A DNA stretch of 64,000 nucleotides from an uncultured Eubacteriales bacterium (GTDB lineage: Bacteria; Bacillota; Clostridia; Lachnospirales; Lachnospiraceae), in the NCBI GenBank assembly GCA_900318615.1, contig ONLK01000002.1, forward strand, positions 30,816-94,815. The letters are read 5' to 3'. This document shows positions 25,454 to 35,008 of the stretch, piece by piece (positions within the stretch are counted from its first letter, which is position 1; the number at the start of each line of letters is the position of its first letter). The notes below the pieces were generated by a model. It was not told the DNA's origin. It made no database searches and saw only the letters and a list, made by a program, of their open reading frames with translations. Position numbers and translations under genes: made by a program.

Positions 25454-26695
25454 TTAAAGTTCAACAAAAGCGTGTATGAAAAGGCCGCTGCGAAGCTTGG
25501 GCTCAAACCAGGTCGATTTCGGCGGCATTAGTTTCCCCTCATCCGCTACGGAAAAAAGTTCGCGGATGGAGGTAGGATACATGGCAAAAGCCAGAACGCA
25601 GTCCGTGCGGCATCGTCTTTCCAGCTCCTGTGGTCCCCGGATTCCTCCGACAAAATCAATTCGCGGGTCTGTCCGCGGATCTCCGATTCCAAGGATCGGT
25701 GTCAGGACCTCCCGCTGGAGAATCGAGACATCGAGCCCCTCAACCGGGTCTGTACTGGTATATTCCGGCCGGAACCGGATCCGGTACCACCGATGATTCA
25801 GATACATGCCGCAGACATTTTTATGATCCGGGCACACCCTTCCGTTCTCCGGCGTCACAACACATTTTTCCTGCAGTTTTTGGAGAAATTCCTTTTCGGA
25901 CAGTCCGTTCAGTGTTTTAATGACACGGTTATAATCCATGATCATTAATTCTTCATCCGGGAAAAGAACCGCCAGCAGATAGTTGAACTCCTCCTGGCCT
26001 GTGTATCCCGGATTTTCTTCTCTTTTTTTCAGAGCTACCTTCACGGCGGAAGCCGCCCGGTGATGCCCGTCCGCAATGTACACATGCGAAATGCCGGCGA
26101 AAGCATTCCGGATTGTCTGAATATCCTCCGGGTCGCGAATGCACCAGCCCCGGTGCCCTATTCCGTCATCTGCCCTGAAATGAAAAACCGGCATCTCCTT
26201 TTTTACTTTTTCAGTAATCGCGGCAATGTCCTCGTTTTTCCGATATGCCAGAAAAATCGGGCCGGTCTGGGCTTCACAGGCGCTGATATGCCGTATCCGA
26301 TCCATCTCCTTTTCCGGCTTCGTGTTCTCATGCCGGCAGATCACGCCGCTGATATAATCATCAACGGAAGCCACCGCCGTAATCCCGGTCTGCGTGCGGC
26401 CATTCATCTCCAGCTCATAAATATAAAAAACGGGCGCCGGATTCTGGACAAACGTTCCGTCTTCAATCTGCCCCCAGAGCATATCATGCGCTTTCTGATA
26501 AACCTCCGGCGCATACATGTCATAATCTTCCGGGAACTGAGTCTCCGGACGGTCAATATTTAAAAACAGCAGCGGTTTTCCCGCCACTGCTGCGCGTGCT
26601 TCCTCACGATGATATACGTCATACGGGAGCGCCGCTACTTTGCTCCAAAGCTCATCCGCCGGATGGATACATCTGAATGGTCTGATATCTGCCAT
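25454..26695 (-). CDS. DUF1015 family protein
   Basis: A 413-residue protein with the DUF1015 signatures: ADIRPFRCIHP and VAALPYDVYHREEA at the N-terminus and YIADGHHRAASA in the middle. Family function is not established; it commonly sits beside serine biosynthesis genes in clostridia, as here (serC-serA-DUF1015, with 78 bases after serA). ATG 26695 has AAAAGGAG nine bases upstream; the frame begins earlier at 26737 without support. Confidence 0.85.
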   Translation of the reverse strand: MADIRPFRCIHPADELWSKVAALPYDVYHREEARAAVAGKPLLFLNIDRPETQFPEDYDMYAPEVYQKAHDMLWGQIEDGTFVQNPAPVFYIYELEMNGRTQTGITAVASVDDYISGVICRHENTKPEKEMDRIRHISACEAQTGPIFLAYRKNEDIAAITEKVKKEMPVFHFRADDGIGHRGWCIRDPEDIQTIRNAFAGISHVYIADGHHRAASAVKVALKKREENPGYTGQEEFNYLLAVLFPDEELMIMDYNRVIKTLNGLSEKEFLQKLQEKCVVTPENGRVCPDHKNVCGMYLNHRWYRIRFRPEYTSTDPVEGLDVSILQREVLTPILGIGDPRTDPRIDFVGGIRGPQELERRCRTDCVLAFAMYPTSIRELFSVADEGKLMPPKSTWFEPKLRSGLFIHAFVEL

Positions 26696-26773
26696 GGCCG
26701 TCTCCTTTTCGATCATGAAGCTGTTAAAACAAAACACCGGGCGCTGCGCCAGGTGCTTTGTTCCGAAGGATCC

Positions 26774-27931
26774 TTATTTGATAATTCTTACGCGAAATAC
26801 GCCTTCAATCGCGGAAAGCTTTGCATACTCATCGTCCGATACCGGCTTGTCCAGATCGAACATGGTGTAAGCATAATCGCCGCGGGACGTATTGCTCATA
26901 TTCATAATATTCGCGTTCTCGAAAACATCCGTAAAGCGCGCGATCATCTGTCTTACATTTTTGTGAAGAATAGCGACACGGCCGGCGGATTCGCAGGTTC
27001 CCATGCTGCAGCCCGGATAATTGACAGAATTGCGGATATTCCCGTTTTCCACGTAATCCCGCAGAATATTCACCGCCATCTTCGCACAGTTATCTTCTGA
27101 TTCTGCCGTGGACGCCCCCAGATGCGGTGTCAGGATAACGCCCGGATGTCCGACTGTCGTTGCATTCGGGAAATCGGATACATAGCGGCGAAGCTTTCCT
27201 TCCTCCAGAGCCTTCAGTACGGCCTCCTCATCCACCAGAACGTCACGCGCATAATTGATGAGCACCGTATCCGGCTGCATCATCGCAACCGCCTCCGCAT
27301 TGATCATGCCTCTGGTCGAATCGATGGCCGGCACATGGATGGTAATATAGTTGCAGTATTTATAAATATCATGAACATCATTAACATGCGTTACCGAGCG
27401 GGACAGGTTCCAGGCTGCATCCACGGAAATGTACGGATCGTAGCCATACACATCCATCCCCATATGAACAGCGGCGTTGGCAACGAGCTGTCCGATGGCC
27501 CCCAGTCCGATGACGCCGAGCTTCTTTCCGGAAAGCTCCGTACCGGCAAATTTCTTTTTCTGTTTCTCGGTATCCTTTGCTACCGTTTCGCTTCCTGTCT
27601 GACTTTTTACCCATTCAATTCCGCCCACCACATCGCGGGCTGCCAGCAGCATGCCGGCAAAAACAAGTTCCTTCACTCCGTTCGCATTGGCGCCCGGTGT
27701 GTTGAATACGACAACTCCCTTCTTCGCGAAAGCATCCAGCGGGATATTGTTGACGCCGGCGCCGGCGCGGGCCACCGCATACACCTGGTCCGGAAGTTCC
27801 ATATCATGCATATTGGCGGAGCGGACAAGGACAATATCCGCATCCTCCATCTTGTCCGTCAGGCCATATTTGCTGCCGAAGCGGCTGGTCCCTACTTTGG
27901 AAATGGGATTCAGCTCCACATATTTGATCAT
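26774..27931 (-). CDS. serA: D-3-phosphoglycerate dehydrogenase
   Basis: First enzyme of serine synthesis, oxidising 3-phosphoglycerate with NAD. It has 385 residues, the short type. The NAD-binding GVIGLGAIGQLVANAA, the substrate Arg region and the catalytic HLGASTAESEDN segment are visible. A small ACT-like C-terminal domain (about 310-385) could sense serine. ATG 27931 (MIKYVELN) is preferred; the GTG at 27943 is part of the ribosome site AAAAGGAGTG. It follows serC by 21 bases. Confidence 0.93.
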   Translation of the reverse strand: MIKYVELNPISKVGTSRFGSKYGLTDKMEDADIVLVRSANMHDMELPDQVYAVARAGAGVNNIPLDAFAKKGVVVFNTPGANANGVKELVFAGMLLAARDVVGGIEWVKSQTGSETVAKDTEKQKKKFAGTELSGKKLGVIGLGAIGQLVANAAVHMGMDVYGYDPYISVDAAWNLSRSVTHVNDVHDIYKYCNYITIHVPAIDSTRGMINAEAVAMMQPDTVLINYARDVLVDEEAVLKALEEGKLRRYVSDFPNATTVGHPGVILTPHLGASTAESEDNCAKMAVNILRDYVENGNIRNSVNYPGCSMGTCESAGRVAILHKNVRQMIARFTDVFENANIMNMSNTSRGDYAYTMFDLDKPVSDDEYAKLSAIEGVFRVRIIK

Positions 27932-27952
27932 AACTGTAAACACTCCTTTTTG

Positions 27953-29035
27953 TCAGCTGTTTGCCTTTTCAAAATCTTCCATGAAGGTTACCAGTTTCTC
28001 AACGCCCGCATACGGCATGGCATTGTAAAGGCTGGCTCTCATACCGCCGACGGTTCTGTGACCTTTCAGGTTCACAAGTCCGTTTTCGGCCGCCTCGGCT
28101 ACAAATTTCGCATCCATATCCTTATCGCCCGTTACAAACGGTACATTCATGAGGGAGCGGTCCTCCCTGCGGACTGTGCCCTTAAACAGTCTGCTGCTGT
28201 CCAGGTAATCATACAGAAGAGCTGCCTTCTTTTCATTTTTTTTATGCATGGCCTCCAGGCCTCCCTGCGCCTTCAGCCACCTGAATACAAGCCCGCAGAT
28301 ATAAATGCACCAGCAGTTCGGAGTGTTGTAAAGGCTTCCCTTATCTGCCTGTGTCTTGTACTTCATCAGCGTCGGAGTTCCCGGAAGTACATCCCCGGTC
28401 ACCAGATCATCTCGGACAACGGTGATCACCATGCCGGCGGGACCGACATTCTTCTGAACTCCGCCAAAGAACAGACCGTATTTTTCCACATCGATCGGTT
28501 CCGACAGGAAATCGGAAGATACATCCGCTACAAGCAGTTTTCCCTTCGTATCCGGCAATTTCTTAAACTGCGTTCCGTAAATCGTATTGTTATGGCAGAT
28601 ATACACGTAATCGGCATCTTCATCAACCGGAAGGTCCGAGCAGTCCGGAATATAGGTATAGTTCCTGTCTTCAGAGGAAGCAATCTTATTTGCCTTTCCG
28701 TAGATGGCTGCCTCCTGGCAGGCCTTGTTCGCCCAGTTTCCTGTAATGATATAATCGGCCACCCGATTCTTCATCAGGTTCATCGGAATCTGCGCAAACT
28801 GCAGCGTTCCGCCTCCCTGAAGGAATAAAACCTTATAATTATCCGGCACACCGACCAGTTCACGGAAATCCTTTTCAGCTTCCCTGATGATCTCATCGAA
28901 GACCCCGGAACGATGGCTCATCTCCATAACGGACTGGCCGCAGCCATGATAGTCCATCATTTCTTTCTGGGCAGTCCTCAGGACTTCCTCAGGCATTATG
29001 GCAGGCCCTGCCGAAAAATTGTATACTCTGCTCAT
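27953..29035 (-). CDS. serC: Phosphoserine aminotransferase
   Basis: A PLP enzyme converting 3-phosphohydroxypyruvate to phosphoserine; 360 residues, normal length. Signatures are YNFSAGPAIMP at the N-terminus, the PLP-lysine region GLFFGGVQKNVGPAG, and the C-terminal GHRTVGGMRASLYNAMP. A good site (AAAAAGGAGAAAA) precedes ATG 29035. It begins the serC-serA-DUF1015 unit, 69 bases after ilvB. Confidence 0.96.
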   Translation of the reverse strand: MSRVYNFSAGPAIMPEEVLRTAQKEMMDYHGCGQSVMEMSHRSGVFDEIIREAEKDFRELVGVPDNYKVLFLQGGGTLQFAQIPMNLMKNRVADYIITGNWANKACQEAAIYGKANKIASSEDRNYTYIPDCSDLPVDEDADYVYICHNNTIYGTQFKKLPDTKGKLLVADVSSDFLSEPIDVEKYGLFFGGVQKNVGPAGMVITVVRDDLVTGDVLPGTPTLMKYKTQADKGSLYNTPNCWCIYICGLVFRWLKAQGGLEAMHKKNEKKAALLYDYLDSSRLFKGTVRREDRSLMNVPFVTGDKDMDAKFVAEAAENGLVNLKGHRTVGGMRASLYNAMPYAGVEKLVTFMEDFEKANS

Positions 29036-29071
29036 TCTGATTTTCTCCTTTTTCCTATGTCCCGCGGCTTT

Positions 29072-29096
29072 TTCATGTTCCCGCGGGGAACATGAA
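29072..29096. repeat. Perfect inverted repeat between ilvB and serC
   Basis: TTCATGTTCCC (29072-29082) pairs with GGGAACATGAA (29086-29096) around GCG. On the minus strand no U tract follows, so it is either a weak ilvB terminator or an operator or processing hairpin ahead of serC. Confidence 0.6.
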
Positions 29097-29104
29097 TGAT
29101 GTTT

Positions 29105-30793
29105 TTATTTTGTCTCCTTTGCCTTCAGATCATCTTCATCAAAAGTATCCGCAATGGCAGCTCCTGCCGGAACCATGGGGAATACCTTATCATCCGGATC
29201 AATGACACAGTCAAGAACGAACGGTCCGTCTGACGCAGCAGCTTCCCGGAAGGCAGCTGCGAAGTCCTCCTTCTTTGTGACACGCTTTCCGCGAGCACCG
29301 AGCGCTTCCGCCACCTTCACGTAATCTACCTGATCCTCCAGCACCGTTGCGGAATAACGCTTTCCGTAAAACAACGTCTGCCACTGACGAACCATGCCAA
29401 GTACGGAATTGTTGAGAATAACTTCGACGAACGGCACATGATACCGGGCCGCTGTCGCCAGCTCGTTCATGTTCATGCGGAAGCATCCGTCGCCGGCAAT
29501 ATTGACGACCGTTTTCTCCGGGCGCCCGATTTTTGCGCCGATGGAGGCCCCCAGACCATAGCCCATGGTTCCAAGCCCGCCGGAGGTAAGCAGCTGATGC
29601 GGCTCCTTATATTTATAATACTGGGCTGCCCACATTTGATTCTGTCCGACTTCGGTGACAACAATGGCATCCCCGTTTGTTTCTTTATAAATTTCTTCGA
29701 TAATACCCGGACCGGAAAGAGCCTCATGATTGTACTTCAGCGGGAACCTTTCCTTCAGTTCCATCATATGATCCATCCACTCTTTGTGGTTCTGCCGGCT
29801 GAGTTTCTTATTCAGACGTTCCAGCACAACACGCGCATCGCCGACGATCTGCAGATCCACCGGAACATTTTTATTAATCTCAGCGGCATCGACATCAATC
29901 TGGATAATCTTCGCCTTCTGCGCAAATCTTTTTGCGTTTCCGGTGACGCGGTCGCTGAAGCGCGCGCCGATAACAATCAGCAGATCGCAGGCGGATACGC
30001 CGAGATTGGAAACCTTTGTCCCATGCATGCCAATCATCCCGGTGTAACGGTCGTCGCGCCCGTCAAACGCGCCCTTGCCCATCAGTGTGTCCGCCACCGG
30101 AGCGTCTGTTTTTTCGGCAAACTCCTTCAGTTCCTTCTGCGCGTTTGCAATGACGGCTCCGCCGCCGGCCAGAATGTACGGCTTGTGGTATTTCTCAATC
30201 AGTCGGACGGCAGCGTCAATATCCTCCGCATGGATTTCGCTGTCGAAAGGTTCGATTTTATCAGGTTCCTGCGGTTTGAATTCGGTGACATCGGCTGTGG
30301 CGTTCTTCGTCAGATCAATGAGTACCGGACCCGGACGGCCTTCCTGGGCAATCCGGAAGGCACTGCGAACCGTATCTGCCATCTCCTCCACACTGCGGAC
30401 AATGAAATTATGTTTTGTGATGGGCATCGTAATGCCGCGGATGTCTACTTCCTGAAAACTGTCGCGCCCAAGAAGGTTTGTGCCCACATTTCCGGTAATG
30501 GCAATCAGCGGAACCGAATCCATGTAGGCAGTTGCAATTCCGGTAACAAGATTGGTTGCTCCGGGGCCGGAGGTAGATATGCATACACCAACCCTGCCGG
30601 TGGCGCGGGCATAGCCGTCCGCCGCATGGCTGGCTCCCTGCTCGTGGCTGGTAAGAATATGCGTAATCTTATCCCTGTGTTTGTAAAGTTCATCGTACAC
30701 ATTCAGGATTGCGCCGCCCGGATAGCCGAAAACAGTGTCCACACCCTGCTCCAGCAAACATTCAATTAAAATCTGAGAGCCATTTAACTTCAT
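29105..30793 (-). CDS. ilvB: Acetolactate synthase, large subunit
   Basis: A thiamine-diphosphate enzyme making acetolactate or acetohydroxybutyrate for valine, leucine and isoleucine. 562 residues. The N-terminal EQGVDTVFGYPGG, the catalytic Glu in SHEQGASHAADG, and the TPP/Mg motif GDGCFRMNMNELATAARYH are intact. No small regulatory subunit (ilvN) lies beside it. ATG 30793 (MKLNGSQ) follows GAAGGAAG; the longer frame to 30892 is unlikely. It is downstream of ilvD (143 bases). Confidence 0.95.
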   Translation of the reverse strand: MKLNGSQILIECLLEQGVDTVFGYPGGAILNVYDELYKHRDKITHILTSHEQGASHAADGYARATGRVGVCISTSGPGATNLVTGIATAYMDSVPLIAITGNVGTNLLGRDSFQEVDIRGITMPITKHNFIVRSVEEMADTVRSAFRIAQEGRPGPVLIDLTKNATADVTEFKPQEPDKIEPFDSEIHAEDIDAAVRLIEKYHKPYILAGGGAVIANAQKELKEFAEKTDAPVADTLMGKGAFDGRDDRYTGMIGMHGTKVSNLGVSACDLLIVIGARFSDRVTGNAKRFAQKAKIIQIDVDAAEINKNVPVDLQIVGDARVVLERLNKKLSRQNHKEWMDHMMELKERFPLKYNHEALSGPGIIEEIYKETNGDAIVVTEVGQNQMWAAQYYKYKEPHQLLTSGGLGTMGYGLGASIGAKIGRPEKTVVNIAGDGCFRMNMNELATAARYHVPFVEVILNNSVLGMVRQWQTLFYGKRYSATVLEDQVDYVKVAEALGARGKRVTKKEDFAAAFREAAASDGPFVLDCVIDPDDKVFPMVPAGAAIADTFDEDDLKAKETK

Positions 30794-30936
30794 ATTCCTG
30801 ACTTCCTTCTCTGATAACCTTTTTATTATACCTTTTATTGAAGCATCTGCTTCCGACATAAGCGAAGTCTGTGCAGCTGCTTTAGAGTACATTGAAACAC
30901 CACACAGACTGCGCTGTCAACATCCATTCACTACTT

Positions 30937-32613
30937 TTATTCGGATGCACCCGGGATTTCCAGAACGGCGCCGCGGTTGCCGGAAGTAACCAGCGCCGCA
31001 TATCTTGCCAGATAGCCGGTCGTGATCTTCGGTTTTCTCGGCTTCCAGGCTGCCTTTCTTCTGGCCAGCTCTTCATCGCTGACTTTCAGCTCCAGCTTTT
31101 CATTCGGAATATCAATGTGGATCGTATCGCCTTCCTGAACCAGCGCAATCGGACCGCCGACAGCTGCTTCCGGAGATACATGACCGATCGCTGCCCCGCG
31201 GGATGCACCGCTGAAACGTCCGTCCGTGATCAGCGCTACCGTGCTGCCAAGTCCCATGCCGATGATGGCGGACGTCGGGTTCAGCATTTCTCTCATGCCC
31301 GGACCGCCCTTCGGTCCTTCATAGCGGATGACCACAACATCGCCGGGATGAATCTGTCCGCCAAGGATAGCATGAATGGCATCTTCCTCACAGTCAAATA
31401 CGCGGGCCGGCCCGTCATGAACCATCATTTCCGGAGCGACGGCTGAACGTTTTACAATTCCGGAATCCGGAGCCAGATTTCCTTTCAAAGCGGCCAGGCC
31501 TCCGGTTTCGGAGTACGGATGGTCGATCGGCCGGATAACTTCCGGATTCTTGTTGACGCAGTCCTTAATGTTTTCACCTACGGTTGTTCCGTAAACCGTC
31601 AGGCAGTCAGGATTCAGAAGATTTTTCCGTGAAAGCTCATTCATAACCGCATAGACGCCGCCGGCCTCGTTGAGATCTTCAATGTAGGTCGGACCTGCCG
31701 GTGCCAGATGGCACAGGTTCGGCGTGCGCCCGCTGATCTCGTTTGCCAGGTCGGTGGACAGCTCGAAGCCGCACTCATGGGCAATGGCCGGCAGATGCAG
31801 CATGGTGTTGGTTGAGCAGCCAAGGGCCATATCCACCGTCAGGGCATTCAGGAATGCTTCTTTGGTAAGGATATCGCGCGGACGGATGTTCTTTTTCAGG
31901 CAGTCCATTACGCGATATCCGGCCTGCTTTGCAAGCCTCAGTCTCGCGGAGTAAACCGCCGGGATCGTGCCGTTGCCCTTCAGGCCGAGTCCGAGAACCT
32001 CGGTGATACAGTTCATGGAATTGGCTGTGTACATACCGGAGCAGCTGCCGCAGGTCGGGCATACCTTTTCCTCATATTCCACCAGTTCTTCATCGCTCAT
32101 CTTTCCGGCGGTGTGTTCGCCGACAGCCTCGAACATGGATGAAAGGCTCCTCTTGCGTCCATGCAGATGTCCGGCCAGCATCGGACCGCCGCTGACAAAT
32201 ACGGTCGGCACATTGATGCGTGCTGCCGCCATCAGAAGTCCCGGAACGTTTTTATCGCAGTTCGGAATCATAACCAGCGCATCAAACTGATGCGCCTTCG
32301 CCATGCATTCGGTGGAATCGGCTATCAGATCGCGTGTAACCAGGGAATACTTCATTCCCTCATGTCCCATGGCAATTCCGTCGCACACAGCAATGGCCGG
32401 AAATACGACCGGAACACCGCCGGCTTCCGCCACGCCCATCTTTACTGCCTCTGTGATCTTATCCAGGTTCATATGGCCGGGAACAATCTCGTTATAAGAA
32501 TTAACAATTCCGATCAGCGGTTTGCGCATTTCTTCCTGTGTCATGCCAAGGGCATTAAAAAGAGAACGATGCGGCGCCTGCTGCACTCCCATTCTGACTG
32601 CATCACTTTTCAT
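30937..32613 (-). CDS. ilvD: Dihydroxy-acid dehydratase
   Basis: An iron-sulfur dehydratase of branched-chain amino acid synthesis; 558 residues. Cluster cysteines lie in NCDKNVPG and [25 protein letters not shown] and the C-terminal [15 protein letters not shown] are typical. It lies between leuB (107 bases upstream) and ilvB. The genes ilvC, ilvE and leuACD are not in the window. Confidence 0.96.
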   Translation of the reverse strand: MKSDAVRMGVQQAPHRSLFNALGMTQEEMRKPLIGIVNSYNEIVPGHMNLDKITEAVKMGVAEAGGVPVVFPAIAVCDGIAMGHEGMKYSLVTRDLIADSTECMAKAHQFDALVMIPNCDKNVPGLLMAAARINVPTVFVSGGPMLAGHLHGRKRSLSSMFEAVGEHTAGKMSDEELVEYEEKVCPTCGSCSGMYTANSMNCITEVLGLGLKGNGTIPAVYSARLRLAKQAGYRVMDCLKKNIRPRDILTKEAFLNALTVDMALGCSTNTMLHLPAIAHECGFELSTDLANEISGRTPNLCHLAPAGPTYIEDLNEAGGVYAVMNELSRKNLLNPDCLTVYGTTVGENIKDCVNKNPEVIRPIDHPYSETGGLAALKGNLAPDSGIVKRSAVAPEMMVHDGPARVFDCEEDAIHAILGGQIHPGDVVVIRYEGPKGGPGMREMLNPTSAIIGMGLGSTVALITDGRFSGASRGAAIGHVSPEAAVGGPIALVQEGDTIHIDIPNEKLELKVSDEELARRKAAWKPRKPKITTGYLARYAALVTSGNRGAVLEIPGASE

Positions 32614-32667
32614 TGTATTTATCCTCCATCTGTCTGATTATCTGTCTTTTCAGTGTTTATTGATTCG

Positions 32668-32711
32668 TTATTCCTGCAGTGGCTTTCATCCCTGCAGTGG
32701 TTTTCATTCCT
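32668..32711. repeat. Short tandem repeat between leuB and ilvD
   Basis: The unit CCTGCAGTGG(C/T)TTTCAT occurs twice in a row with a partial third copy (CCTGG). It lies just past the leuB stop on the minus strand. No function is evident. Confidence 0.6.
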
Positions 32712-32720
32712 GGGCTGTCT

Positions 32721-33803
32721 TCAGATCCTTTCGGCGATCAGGTCCCCCATCTGCACCGTGCCAACCTTCGTGCATCCTTCCGAGAAGATGTCGCCCGTGC
32801 GGTATCCTTCCTTCAGGACCTGTTTGACGGCTGCCTCCACGGCATCCGCCGCCGGATCCTGATCCAGCGAAAAACGGAGCATCATTGCCGCAGAAAGAAT
32901 GGTCGCAATCGGATTGGCAATACCCTTTCCGGCGATGTCCGGCGCGGAACCGCCGCTGGGCTCATAGAGGCCGAACTTTGTTTCATTCAAAGAAGCGCTG
33001 GCCAGCATACCGATGGAACCGGAAATCTGGCTGGCCTCATCCGAAAGAATATCTCCGAACATGTTCTCGGTAAGAAGCACATCAAACTGGGACGGATCCT
33101 TTACCAGCTGCATCGCGCAGTTATCGACAAGCATGTGAGAAAGCGTCACTTCCGGATAATCCTTGGCCACATCTTCGACGGTTTTCCGCCACAGACGGGA
33201 GGAATCCAGAACATTTGCCTTGTCCACGCTGATAACGTTCTTCCGCCTTTTCATAGCTATGTCAAATGCCTTCACCGCCACGCGGCGAATCTCCGTCTCG
33301 CTGTATTCCAGTGTATCAACCGCTTTTGCCACGCCGTTTTCCGTAACCGTTTTCCGGGCTCCGAAATAAAGTCCTCCGGTCAGTTCACGCACCATGACAA
33401 GATCGATACCGCGGCAGCTGATCTCATCCTTCAGCGGACAGGCGCCGCGAAGCTCCTCGTACAGGAACGCCGGCCGCAGATTGGCAAACAGCCCCAGGGC
33501 CCTGCGTATACCAAGCAGTCCGGCTTCCGGACGTTTTTCCGGAGGCAGCTGATACCAGGGTGATGTTTTTGCGTCCCCTCCGATGGATCCCATGAGAACA
33601 GCATCACCAGCCTTCGCCTTTTCCACAGCTTCCTGTGTCAGCGGCACACCGTATTTGTCAATGGAACAGCCGCCCATATCGATCGGCGTATAGTTAAGTT
33701 CAAAATCAAACTTTTGACCGGCAGCATTCAAAACCTTCACTGCCTCCGCCGTAATTTCCGGTCCTATTCCGTCGCCGGCAATAACACCAATGTTATACCT
33801 CAT
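32721..33803 (-). CDS. leuB: 3-Isopropylmalate dehydrogenase
   Basis: An NAD-dependent oxidative decarboxylase of leucine synthesis; 360 residues. Signatures are GDGIGPEIT at the N-terminus, [19 protein letters not shown], the catalytic Tyr/Lys/Asp set around [21 protein letters not shown], and the [14 protein letters not shown] nucleotide loop. It is the first gene of the leuB-ilvD-ilvB group and is divergent from an Lrp/AsnC regulator 154 bases away. Confidence 0.96.
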   Translation of the reverse strand: MRYNIGVIAGDGIGPEITAEAVKVLNAAGQKFDFELNYTPIDMGGCSIDKYGVPLTQEAVEKAKAGDAVLMGSIGGDAKTSPWYQLPPEKRPEAGLLGIRRALGLFANLRPAFLYEELRGACPLKDEISCRGIDLVMVRELTGGLYFGARKTVTENGVAKAVDTLEYSETEIRRVAVKAFDIAMKRRKNVISVDKANVLDSSRLWRKTVEDVAKDYPEVTLSHMLVDNCAMQLVKDPSQFDVLLTENMFGDILSDEASQISGSIGMLASASLNETKFGLYEPSGGSAPDIAGKGIANPIATILSAAMMLRFSLDQDPAADAVEAAVKQVLKEGYRTGDIFSEGCTKVGTVQMGDLIAERI

Positions 33804-33840
33804 CGCTTTACCTTTTACCTTTCAAGAAAATTTCTTAATT

Positions 33841-33869
33841 ATCTTAGTTTATATTTTCCAATTTTTCAA
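33841..33869 (-). promoter_or_regulatory. Candidate leuB promoter
   Basis: TTGAAA and TAAGAT on the minus strand are exactly 17 bases apart in the AT-rich divergent region. AAAGG precedes the leuB start. Confidence 0.6.
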
Positions 33870-33890
33870 CTCAATCCGCAAATAATATGA

Positions 33891-33896
33891 TATAAT
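33891..33896 (+). promoter_or_regulatory. Candidate -10 box of the Lrp/AsnC regulator gene
   Basis: A perfect TATAAT lies about 60 bases before the start codon. The -35 is poor, which would fit an activated or autoregulated promoter. Confidence 0.45.
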
Positions 33897-33957
33897 ACGA
33901 GCTATATAAAAAAATTTGCGTTTCACATCAATATTCTAACGAACAGATGGAGATAAC

Positions 33958-34416
33958 ATGGATAAACTTGATTATGAAATTTTATGCGAACTAAAAAAGA
34001 ACGCCAGACAGACTGCCTCGGAAATAAGCAAGACGATTCATCTGTCTATTTCCACAGTCATCGAGCGTATCCGCAAGATGGAAAAAAGCGGTCTGATTAA
34101 ATCATACACCGTAATTACGGATGAACATAAGCTCGGAAATGATATTACTGTCCTGATGGAAGTCAGCATGGAGCATCCCCGCTTCAATGACGGTTTCATC
34201 GAGCATATCAATAACGATCCCAATGTTGTTGCCTGCTACTATCTGACCGGAGAGTTTGACTTCATGCTCAAGATCAGCTGCCGTTCCTCCGAGCATCTGG
34301 AACAGATCCACAACCGGATCAAGGACTGTCCGGGTGTTCGCCTGACCAGAACCCATTATGTACTTCGAACTGTCAAAAATATATACGCAACAGATCCTCA
34401 GCTTGATGAAAAGTAA
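33958..34416 (+). CDS. Lrp/AsnC family transcriptional regulator
   Basis: A 152-residue DNA-binding regulator. Residues of about 1-50 form the winged helix (TASEISKTIHLSISTVIERIRKMEKSGLI); residues 65-140 are the RAM/ACT-like effector domain (GEFDFMLKISCRSSEHLEQ). Lrp-type proteins sense amino acids, often leucine. Being divergent from leuB-ilvD-ilvB, it is a good candidate for control of that group and of itself. Confidence 0.92.
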   Translation: MDKLDYEILCELKKNARQTASEISKTIHLSISTVIERIRKMEKSGLIKSYTVITDEHKLGNDITVLMEVSMEHPRFNDGFIEHINNDPNVVACYYLTGEFDFMLKISCRSSEHLEQIHNRIKDCPGVRLTRTHYVLRTVKNIYATDPQLDEK

Positions 34417-34432
34417 TGATTCAGACCTTTAC

Positions 34433-34464
34433 AAAAAAAGAGAAGGCGGCGCCTTCTCTTTTTT
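34433..34464. terminator. Symmetrical bidirectional terminator
   Basis: Seven A, stem GAGAAGGC-GGC-GCCTTCTC, then six T. It lies between the convergent Lrp and yajC genes and works equally on both strands. Confidence 0.93.
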
Positions 34465-34511
34465 CATTTCTGATTCTCTTTGGCAAAGCAGACTGTCCGT
34501 CCTCAGGATAG

Positions 34512-34934
34512 TCAGTCCTTTGCTTTTCCGAAAAATGATTTTTTCTTATCCTTTTCCGCCGTGCTCTTCGTACTGTCCGTACTCTTTGTATCGTCTTTCG
34601 TTTCAACTCCGTCGGAGGCTTTTTCAACCTCGGCAATGGCAGATTTTCTCATCGGAATACGGCAGTTCTTGTTATTTCCGAACTCTACAATGCAATCGTC
34701 ATCCGTGATCGAGATAACAATACCGTAGAAACCGCTGGTTGTTACAACAACATCTCCGACTTCCATGGAATCAAGAAGCGAGTTCATTCTCTTCTGTTCC
34801 CTGCGCTGCGGACGGATCATAAGAAAGTACATGATCACAAACAGCAGCGCAATGTAGAAGACCATGACCATAACACTGCCTGCGGATGATCCGCCTGCGG
34901 CTGAACTGGAATCCGATAACAGATTAAGAATCAT
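34512..34934 (-). CDS. yajC: Preprotein translocase subunit YajC
   Basis: An accessory subunit of the Sec translocon. The 140-residue protein has one membrane helix (about residues 21-41, VMVMVFYIALLFVIMYF), then the family motif MIRPQRREQKRM and GDVVVTTSGFYGIV. The C-terminal tail is Lys/Ser/Asp-rich and longer than usual. It follows tgt on the same strand, the standard bacterial arrangement. Confidence 0.95.
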   Translation of the reverse strand: MILNLLSDSSSAAGGSSAGSVMVMVFYIALLFVIMYFLMIRPQRREQKRMNSLLDSMEVGDVVVTTSGFYGIVISITDDDCIVEFGNNKNCRIPMRKSAIAEVEKASDGVETKDDTKSTDSTKSTAEKDKKKSFFGKAKD

Positions 34935-35008
34935 TACTTGTTTCCTCCTGCTTAAAAACTAACATTTCCTCCATCATACACACTTTCACGGCAATCGGCA
35001 AGGATTTT

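Noticed and set aside
25345..25506. Longer GlgB N-terminus from 25506
   Set aside because: The added 54 residues have no ribosome site and run into the end of the DUF1015 gene.
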